A program made the position numbers and the translations under genes. The notes beneath the pieces were generated by a model. That model ran no database searches. It had not been told where the DNA came from and worked only from the letters and a program-made list of their open reading frames with translations. Below, piece after piece: positions 19,991 through 25,604 of a DNA stretch of 41,008 bases; position 1 is the stretch's first letter, and each line of letters opens with the position of its first letter. The DNA comes from Chloroflexota bacterium (GTDB taxonomy: Bacteria; Chloroflexota; UBA11872; VXNJ01), in assembly GCA_026707405.1 (NCBI GenBank), contig JAPOWW010000019.1:1-41008 (forward strand). The letters run 5' to 3'.

Positions 19991-20236
19991 ATGTCCGGCC
20001 AACTGAATGTAGCAATTGAGTACTGCCTGCAGTGAAACTATTTACCCAGAGCCGTCAGTGTGACGGACGAATTGCTGTCTGAATTCGGTGAATACGTTGG
20101 CTCCTGGACGCTGGCGCCAGCATCCGGCGGACGGTTTGAGGTCACGATAAACGGAAACCTAGTTTTCTCGAAGGAGGCCGAAGGGCGCTTTCCCGCGATT
20201 GCGGAATTGCGCGAGAAGTTCGAGGCGGCTGTCTAG
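19991..20236 (+). CDS. SelW-like (Rdx/SelT-SelW-SelH family) selenoprotein with in-frame TGA
   Basis: An 81-residue thioredoxin-like protein read from the ATG at 19991 to the TAG at 20234, with an in-frame TGA at 20033-20035 (residue 15). The N-terminus ends strand 1 in I-E-Y-C12-L-Q-U15, the CxxU/CxxC redox motif of the family. After the TGA the frame continues as N-Y-L-P-R-A, a helix with ELLSEFGEYV, then LAPASGGRFEV, INGNLVFSKEAEGRFP and AELREKF. These are the conserved G-x-F-E-V and G-x-F-P landmarks of SelW-like proteins, so conservation runs on both sides of the TGA. AGAGGAG lies about five bases before the ATG. A SECIS-like hairpin follows the TGA. Selenocysteine at the second redox position is inferred. 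A Cys-to-TGA error or pseudogene is the alternative. Confidence 0.85.
20052..20066 (+). promoter_or_regulatory. Candidate bacterial SECIS hairpin
   Basis: CCGTC (20052-20056) and GACGG (20062-20066) form a perfect 5-bp stem around the loop AGTGT. The loop begins 21 bases after the TGA and has G as its second base. Both fit the published bacterial SECIS pattern, a short stem-loop 16-37 bases after UGA with a G in the first two loop positions, recognised by SelB. CAGA (20047-20050) could pair with TCTG (20078-20081) as a weak lower stem. The hairpin lies inside the SelW-like coding sequence. Confidence 0.6.
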
Positions 20237-20282
20237 CCTGCGACTCACTTCGCGTTAAATCCAGCCCGGGCACCGGCGTCCG

Positions 20283-20633
20283 CTACTTGAACTCCGTCGC
20301 GGGATTTACCGCGGGATAGAAGAAAGCCATCTTGAGCTGTGTATCGGTGGTGTTGCGGAATCCGTGGAAAACGGTTGCGGGTGCCAGCACGGCATCGCCG
20401 GCCGAGACCGGAATCTCGTCTTCGCCGATAAGCGCCAGACCCTTGCCTTCGAAGACGAAAAAGGCTTCTTCTACCAAGTGATTGTGGAGAGGAAGCTCCG
20501 CGCCGGGGTCGATTAGCAGTTCGCCCAGCGTCACCGCGCCAGCGCCCGCGTCGGGGTCGAGCAAGACTTTGCCGACGATACCTGATAAAGTCCCCTCTCC
20601 CGCCTGTCGATCCGTACCTCGAACAACGCCCAT
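20283..20633 (-). CDS. Cupin domain protein
   Basis: A 116-residue single cupin. Motif 1 reads G-A-E-L-P-L-H-N-H-L-V-E-E-A-F-F-V-F-E-G, with two His and Glu in metal positions. Motif 2 reads PATVFHGFRNT, with the last His. The N-terminus holds GEGTLSGIVGKVLLDPDAGAGAVTLGELLIDPG, a typical lead-in strand. No function can be assigned. It is convergent with the SelW-like gene, and its 3' end is 46 bases from that stop. It has an ATG start with AAGGA upstream. Confidence 0.82.
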   Translation of the reverse strand: MGVVRGTDRQAGEGTLSGIVGKVLLDPDAGAGAVTLGELLIDPGAELPLHNHLVEEAFFVFEGKGLALIGEDEIPVSAGDAVLAPATVFHGFRNTTDTQLKMAFFYPAVNPATEFK

Positions 20634-20805
20634 CCGTGTTCCGTCCTTTCAAGTCTGCAGCCGACATGATCTCCAATCCCAAACAGGCGCCGCCGCTTTG
20701 CCGGTTGCGTCCCGAGTTGTGATCTCTGATGCGGAAATCGGCTTCGATTCCGTGTGCAGTCTAGACTTGATCGACTGTAAATGTGCCTGAAGTGGTGAGA
20801 TTATC

Positions 20806-21564
20806 TTGTCTAACGAGCGAGTTGCCGAAGCTACGAACGTCGAGAAGTTCAGTCAGGCCGCTGCCGGCTACGGCCAGGGAGTTGTGAGATCCGACCTGGA
20901 GGCGCTGGCTGCCATGGCGGGCGATCTGAGAGGGAAGAAACTGCTGGACACCGCGGCCGGGCGTGGAGCGTGCGCCCTGAGAATGGCCGCTCAGGGCGCG
21001 GAGATCTACCTGGCGGATCTAACTCACGCGATGCTCGCGCAAGGAAGATCGGACGTAGCGGACGGCGGCCCGGAATTTCGCGCCACGGTGGCCCGGAGCG
21101 GCAACCTACCGTTTCCACGGGCGACGTTCGACGTTGTCACGTGCTCGCGCGCCTACCACCATCTGACCGACATTCCGAGCGCGCTGGAGGAAGCGTGCAG
21201 GGTCTTAAAGCCCGGAGGGCGTCTTCTGGTAGTGGATCACTCAGGGCCCGATGATCCCGAGGCAATGCACTTTGCCAACACGGTTTCGAAGTTGCGAGAT
21301 GACTCCCATGCCGAGGCCTTGTCTCCGAGTCGATGGCGTGACGTGTTGGCGGATGCCGGATTCGACTTGCGGCAGATGCAAAAGGTAGATTCACGGCAAG
21401 AGTTCGCAGCGCTCATGGAGGCTGCCGGAGATGCGGCCCCGAAGATCGAGGAACTGTTCGATAACGCTTCTCCAAGCGTGCTGGAAGCGCTTGGATTCGA
21501 CAGCTCCGAGCCGGCGGGGTTTGCAACCGTCATGGTCGTTTTCGACGCTGTATCAAGAGCCTGA
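20806..21564 (+). CDS. Class I SAM-dependent methyltransferase
   Basis: A 252-residue methyltransferase of the UbiE/Methyltransf_11 type. Motif I reads L46-L-D-T-A-A-G-R-G-A. An acidic residue ends strand 2 in IYLADLT. Motif II is near TFDVVTCSRAYHHL, and motif III is LKPGGRLLVVDH. A variable C-terminal substrate domain follows. These proteins methylate small molecules such as quinones, lipids or metabolites, and the substrate is unknown. The start is a TTG at 20806 with GGTGAG upstream. It ends with a 12-base 3' overlap with the unknown gene on the opposite strand. Confidence 0.87.
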   Translation: MSNERVAEATNVEKFSQAAAGYGQGVVRSDLEALAAMAGDLRGKKLLDTAAGRGACALRMAAQGAEIYLADLTHAMLAQGRSDVADGGPEFRATVARSGNLPFPRATFDVVTCSRAYHHLTDIPSALEEACRVLKPGGRLLVVDHSGPDDPEAMHFANTVSKLRDDSHAEALSPSRWRDVLADAGFDLRQMQKVDSRQEFAALMEAAGDAAPKIEELFDNASPSVLEALGFDSSEPAGFATVMVVFDAVSRA

Positions 21565-22083
21565 GGCTTCGCTGCGGTAGATGCGGCTGGTTCCGGCAAC
21601 GCCCGACCACCGCCGCGAGCTTGCCAGCTTTTCCATGCGTACGCCGCAGCCGTCTCGTATGAACGCTTTCTTACTGGTGAGCAGTACAAGCCGGCGTAGG
21701 GGATATCGGCGATGGAGCAGATTCAGGATGATGTCCTCGACCGGAAACCTAAACTCCCAGCGAGCGATGAGGGAGTTGCCGGGGCCAGGCTCGAACTGAA
21801 TACCGAGCACGGCATTCGCCACCTCGTTGAATACCTCGGTGGTCGATCTGTAGAAAACTTCGAGGCTTTCTCCGCCGGACCGCTTAACCCGCATCCAACC
21901 GGACTCACTTACCGCGCTTTCTATTTTGCGCAGTGCCCGACGCGCATTATGTGAAGGGTGCCGTCGGGCGTACGATTTAAGTTCCGAGTAGGTGCGTGGA
22001 TATCTGAGTCTGGTGGCGCCGCCGAGCGCATAGACGCCGCGACTTGCGATTTCGTGACCGCGCAGCCTTAGTTCGTACACCAT
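21553..22083 (-). CDS. Unknown protein coupled to dinB
   Basis: A 176-residue protein I do not recognise. It starts at an ATG one base after the dinB TGA (TGAAATG), with AGGA just upstream, so it is probably translated from the dinB message. The N-terminus (MVYELRLRGHEIASRG) looks like a beta strand. A basic stretch RHPSHNARRALRKIESAV follows at about 50-70. The C-terminal half has FEPGPGNSLIARWEFRFPVEDIILNLLHRRYPLRRLVLL and ends in Arg and Ser. There is no signal peptide or transmembrane segment. The position in a possible SOS operon suggests a DNA-damage role, but nothing in the sequence proves that. Confidence 0.65.
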   Translation of the reverse strand: MVYELRLRGHEIASRGVYALGGATRLRYPRTYSELKSYARRHPSHNARRALRKIESAVSESGWMRVKRSGGESLEVFYRSTTEVFNEVANAVLGIQFEPGPGNSLIARWEFRFPVEDIILNLLHRRYPLRRLVLLTSKKAFIRDGCGVRMEKLASSRRWSGVAGTSRIYRSEASGS

Positions 22084-22084
22084 T

Positions 22085-23272
22085 TCATCCTGCCGGTCGC
22101 ACTTGAGCGGCTGTCCCGACCAAGCGCCCCCAGGAGACGCTGTGCGGTCCGAACCGTTCCGAAATAGCATCCACCGCGAGGTCGAGGCGGCGATTTCGAC
22201 GGGACTGGGACCAGTCGAGAGGAAGCTGCTCCATGTCGTCCCTGCTGAAGTCGGAAACGTGGACTCCCGCCAGCCTGAACCGGTTACCTGGCGTCAATGC
22301 CGTATCCAGGAGACCAGCCGCTGTTTTGTAAATGACTCGTCCTTCGTCGGAGCGGGTGTCGAGCGTCCGGCGCCGCGTGATTGTGGTGAAATCGGCGTAT
22401 CGCAGCTTGAGGGTCACAACCCGGCCGCGGACACGTTGGGCGCGGAGACGTTTTGCGACCTTTTCGGACGCTTCAAGCAGAAATGCACGCAACGCTGCGG
22501 GGTCCCGGACGTCGCGGTCGAATGTGGTTTCATGGCCCAGTGACTTGCGTCGCGGGTCAGGTTCGATAGATCGTTCGTCGAATCCCACCGCCAGACGGCG
22601 AATCCGGTGGCCGTTCCGGCCAAATTTGGCGCTTAGATTTGACGTACTTTGGTCCGCGAGGTCTCCGATGGTACTGATGCCGACGTTTTCGAGCATTGAG
22701 CGGGTTTTCGGTCCCACTCCCCACACTTTGCTGACGGGCAGGGGAGCCAGGAACTCCCGCTCAGTACCCTTGGGAACGATCAGGAGGCCGTCCGGCTTGC
22801 TAAGGTCCGAGGCGATTTTGGCGACGGACTTGCTGGTTGCGATGCCGATGCTGATGGTCAGCTGTTCCTCGCGCAATACCAGGCATCTGATCATTCGCGC
22901 TATCTCCACCGGTGTCCCCAGGGAGCGCTCGCAACCCGCTACGTCCAGAAACGCCTCGTCGAGCGATAACGGCTCCACCAGTGGCGTTATGGATTGCAGG
23001 ATCTTCATGATCCGGTCTGAGATGGCGCTGTATGTGACATGCCGGGGTCGAACGAAGACTGCCTCGGGGCAGAGGCGCTTGGCGGTGGCGGACGGCATCG
23101 CCGAATGGACTCCAAATCGCCGCGCTTCGTAAGAGGGGGAGGTTACGACGCCCCGTTGCCCCGGCTCGCCGCCGACAATCACCGGCCTCCCCCTAAGCTC
23201 GGGATTGTCGCGCTGCTCGACGGCCGCGAAAAAGGCGTCCAGGTCGGCGTGGAGGATCGTGGCGGAGGGCAT
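22085..23272 (-). CDS. dinB: DNA polymerase IV (Y-family)
   Basis: A translesion DNA polymerase that bypasses damaged bases with low fidelity. Catalytic carboxylates are D10 (HADLDAFF), D105 and E106 (LSLDEAFLDV). The steric-gate pair F-F follows D-L-D-A. The finger motif YEARRFGVHSAMP, the helix-hairpin-helix VWGVGPKTRSMLENVGI and the little-finger domain are complete. Near the C-terminus, QLPLDW matches a sliding-clamp-binding peptide. Length (395) is typical. The ATG lies two bases after the stop of a 72-residue gene, and its own stop is one base before the next gene. The whole cluster sits downstream of a symmetric LexA-like operator. Confidence 0.95.
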   Translation of the reverse strand: MPSATILHADLDAFFAAVEQRDNPELRGRPVIVGGEPGQRGVVTSPSYEARRFGVHSAMPSATAKRLCPEAVFVRPRHVTYSAISDRIMKILQSITPLVEPLSLDEAFLDVAGCERSLGTPVEIARMIRCLVLREEQLTISIGIATSKSVAKIASDLSKPDGLLIVPKGTEREFLAPLPVSKVWGVGPKTRSMLENVGISTIGDLADQSTSNLSAKFGRNGHRIRRLAVGFDERSIEPDPRRKSLGHETTFDRDVRDPAALRAFLLEASEKVAKRLRAQRVRGRVVTLKLRYADFTTITRRRTLDTRSDEGRVIYKTAAGLLDTALTPGNRFRLAGVHVSDFSRDDMEQLPLDWSQSRRNRRLDLAVDAISERFGPHSVSWGRLVGTAAQVRPAG

Positions 23273-23274
23273 GT

Positions 23275-23493
23275 CTAAGCTTCAGTGCCGTGTTCCAGCA
23301 ATCGCGGCAAGCGGACTCCGCCGCGGTGGGCATCGACCTCGTAATCCTCGGCGCGCCCGGCGAACGGCCCCCAATCGTCAGTTTTCGTAATACCGAGCGA
23401 GCGTTGCAGATCAAGCTCGCTGCGAGCGGGATGAAAATGCAAGACTCCGCAGTCGGCAATGGCGACCGACGTTTTGCAGTTGTGTTCGACCAT
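23275..23493 (-). CDS. Small protein upstream of dinB, unknown
   Basis: A 72-residue ORF with ATG at 23493 and AAGGA eight bases upstream, ending two bases before the dinB ATG. No family is recognised. The N-terminal half has two His and three Cys-scattered residues (EHNCK, DCGVLHFHPARSELDL), and the C-terminal half is charged, with WGPF. Its ribosome site and tight spacing to dinB argue that it is expressed. The lack of homology keeps confidence moderate. It is the first gene after the putative operator. Confidence 0.5.
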   Translation of the reverse strand: MVEHNCKTSVAIADCGVLHFHPARSELDLQRSLGITKTDDWGPFAGRAEDYEVDAHRGGVRLPRLLEHGTEA

Positions 23494-23848
23494 GATGGAA
23501 ATCCTTGATTGATATTGGTCGTTCGTAAGTTGTTCGCATAGAGCTTACCGAACGAAGGTCGAACGCGCAAGGCTCAATCGAGGTGTTGCGCTTCGTTTGT
23601 AAATCGGGGGAACTGTGCCTGTCGCCCAGAGCAATATGTACACGCGGTTTCGAATGCCCTCTCGCTCCCTGCTTCCTTCCTGCGGAAGCCATATCAAATG
23701 GAACAGGACGCATAAGTTGCAGGCGGAACGGCTGTGACCACGCTCATATCCGGGACCATACTTACGCCAGCGTCCCGTGTTGATTAGTATTTGTGACAAT
23801 CGAGTAAGAGTTGAAGCTGTTGTCAGGCACACGCTAAGGAGAATCCTG
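23494..23848. other. Divergent intergenic region, dinB cluster and sufT-like gene
   Basis: About 355 bases. The part next to the dinB cluster holds the symmetric GTTC/GAAC array described separately. The rest has no convincing ORF, RNA or repeat. The part near 23780-23835 is AT-richer and precedes the sufT-like gene, so its promoter is probably there, but I could not define the boxes. Confidence 0.4.
23521..23564. promoter_or_regulatory. Putative LexA/SOS-type double operator
   Basis: GTTC-N7-GTTC at 23521-23535 and GAAC-N7-GAAC at 23550-23564 are arranged with exact two-fold symmetry about 23542.5. The four half-sites are each flanked by G or C to give GTTCG or CGAAC. GTTC-N7-GTTC is the known alphaproteobacterial LexA box, and CGAAC is the half-site of the Gram-positive box. 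The array lies 28 bases upstream of the first gene of the dinB cluster, a standard LexA target. Regulation by LexA is inference. Confidence 0.5.
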
Positions 23849-24148
23849 ATGGTGACGGTGGACGACGTTAAGGCGGCGCTGGAGGGCGTACACGACCCGG
23901 AACTCGATCTGGACATTCTCAATTTGGGTTTGATCTATGACGTAGCGGTAAACGGCGAGACGGTTGATGTTGAAATGACGTTTACGTCTCCCATGTGCCC
24001 CGCAGGCCCAGCTATCGTCAAGGACGCGACTGCTGCGATCGATGCTTTGGATGGAGTCGAAGAGACAAATATCGAGATTGTCTGGGACCCGCCCTGGACG
24101 ATGGACATGATGAGCGAGGACCTCAAGTTCATGCTCGGGCGGGGCTGA
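23849..24148 (+). CDS. SufT/PaaD-like Fe-S cluster assembly protein (DUF59/MIP18 family)
   Basis: A 99-residue MIP18-family protein. Bacterial SufT-like members help mature Fe-S proteins. The family pattern is clear: V-x-x-x-L-x-x-V-x-D-P-E-L near residues 8-20, then DILNLGLIYDV, and the conserved cysteine in TFTSPMCPAGP. It closes with IVWDPPWTMDMMSEDLKFMLG, where W-D-P-P-W is the hallmark. AAGGAG lies seven bases upstream of the ATG. It stands alone, without suf genes nearby. PaaD-like roles in a ring hydroxylase are less likely because no paa genes are present. Confidence 0.9.
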   Translation: MVTVDDVKAALEGVHDPELDLDILNLGLIYDVAVNGETVDVEMTFTSPMCPAGPAIVKDATAAIDALDGVEETNIEIVWDPPWTMDMMSEDLKFMLGRG

Positions 24149-24232
24149 TTCGAACCAGTCACTGCCGCGTTTCCGGCCGCTGTCCCGGCAATTGCCTGAC
24201 GCTACTTCGAGGACGGCTGACTTTTGGCTTAA

Positions 24233-25405
24233 TCAGTCCGGGCGGCCGGTCATCCCTCGATAGGGCGGCTCGAAGATCTCGGCGTAAGTGTCGAGCGCGT
24301 AGCGATCGGTCATGCCGGCAATGAACCGCGCCACAATCTGATGCAATTCGCCGCCCGGATTTGAGAGCTTTTCCTGAGTCGACCTCGGCATGAGTCCGGG
24401 ATTTTCGACGAACTCGTTGAAGAGCCGCGTCAGCACCATCTTGCCTCTGGCGGCTTGGCGGCGCACTGATGGGTGCATGTAGACCTGCTCCACCATGAAG
24501 TCGGTGGTGCTGTCGCGCTGTGACTTTCCCGCAGCCGAGGCTGAAATAGCCGGCTCGCTACGGTTGCGTACGTCCTCGCTCGATCTCAGATCTTCCTCGT
24601 CGATGCGCTCTGTGGAGGCGCGAACGACATCGTCGATCAGTTCGCTTATGACACGGCTAGTAGCACGACGGAGCACCACGCGCTCGAAGTCCATGCCGAG
24701 ATCGGTCCTTCGGTTGCGGGCACACAATTCAAACGCGGCGTCGAGGGCCTGTCGCCAAAGCTCGGGGCCGCTACGGTGCAGGTCTTCGATTCGTAGAAGC
24801 CCCGCGTTTACCGAGTCCTCGACGTCATGGGCGGTGAACGCGCACTCGTCTGCCTCCGAAACCGCCTGGGATTCCGGCCCCGGCTGGGGATACGAGTCAA
24901 ACTCGGGAGCCGAGATGGGAACGTCGAACCGCGTGGCATGACGGGCTATGCCTTCCCGCGTCGCCCATGTCAGATTTAGACCCCGGTATCCCGGCTGCGG
25001 CGACTCCAGTTCGTCGACGACCGTTAACGAATGGCGGTTGGCATCCCAACCGCCGTTATAGAGCATGAGGTCGTTTAGGGTTTTCTCGCCCTCGTGTCCA
25101 AACGGACCATGTCCAAGATCGTGGGCCAAAGCGATAGCCTCGCTTAGGGTTTCGTCCAGCCCCAACTCATAGGCGATGCTGCGCGCTATTTGGGCGACTT
25201 CGAGCGAATGGGTCATCCTGGTGCGGAAGAAATCGGCCTCGGTGACGACGAACACCTGCGTCTTGTGTTGGAGACGACGAAAGGCCCGGGAGTGCAGGAT
25301 TCGGTCCCGGTCGAGCGCGTATTCGGTGCGCCTCATAGGTTCCGACCGGGCCTGCTTCTGACGCCGGCTGGTCCAAGGATGTTGCAGTGGCGTGGCGAGG
25401 TACAT
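24233..25405 (-). CDS. dgt: Deoxyguanosinetriphosphate triphosphohydrolase-like protein
   Basis: An HD-domain enzyme that removes triphosphate from dNTPs, tuning nucleotide pools. The metal site is seen as H66 (RTRMTHSLEV), H95-D96 (ALAHDLGHGPFGHEG) and a later Asp. The N-terminal RDRILHSRAFRRLQHKTQVF is the standard lead-in of the dNTPase family. At 390 residues it is the shorter type rather than the E. coli enzyme length. It has an ATG start. It is convergent with the sufT-like gene and divergent from the exporter at 25605. Confidence 0.93.
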   Translation of the reverse strand: MYLATPLQHPWTSRRQKQARSEPMRRTEYALDRDRILHSRAFRRLQHKTQVFVVTEADFFRTRMTHSLEVAQIARSIAYELGLDETLSEAIALAHDLGHGPFGHEGEKTLNDLMLYNGGWDANRHSLTVVDELESPQPGYRGLNLTWATREGIARHATRFDVPISAPEFDSYPQPGPESQAVSEADECAFTAHDVEDSVNAGLLRIEDLHRSGPELWRQALDAAFELCARNRRTDLGMDFERVVLRRATSRVISELIDDVVRASTERIDEEDLRSSEDVRNRSEPAISASAAGKSQRDSTTDFMVEQVYMHPSVRRQAARGKMVLTRLFNEFVENPGLMPRSTQEKLSNPGGELHQIVARFIAGMTDRYALDTYAEIFEPPYRGMTGRPD

Positions 25406-25604
25406 TGTTACGGCAGATTACATCAGACCGCTTGACTCGCTCGCGTCAGGAGCCTGATTCAGCGGACGCGAAACCGGACTGGTGCGCTTGGCGAGGGGTA
25501 CTGTCGTTTGATATCGTCCCGCGCGGTGAGCGCCGGTCTTCGACGCCTGCGTACTTTTGATGTCCAGGGAGCGGTCTAGCGAAAACGCATAAGCCGGACA
25601 ACCC

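Noticed and set aside
20033..20035. TGA at codon 15 of the SelW-like gene as an ordinary stop ending a 14-residue peptide
   Set aside because: Family conservation continues in the same frame for 66 residues after the TGA, and a SECIS-like hairpin is present, so recoding explains the data better.
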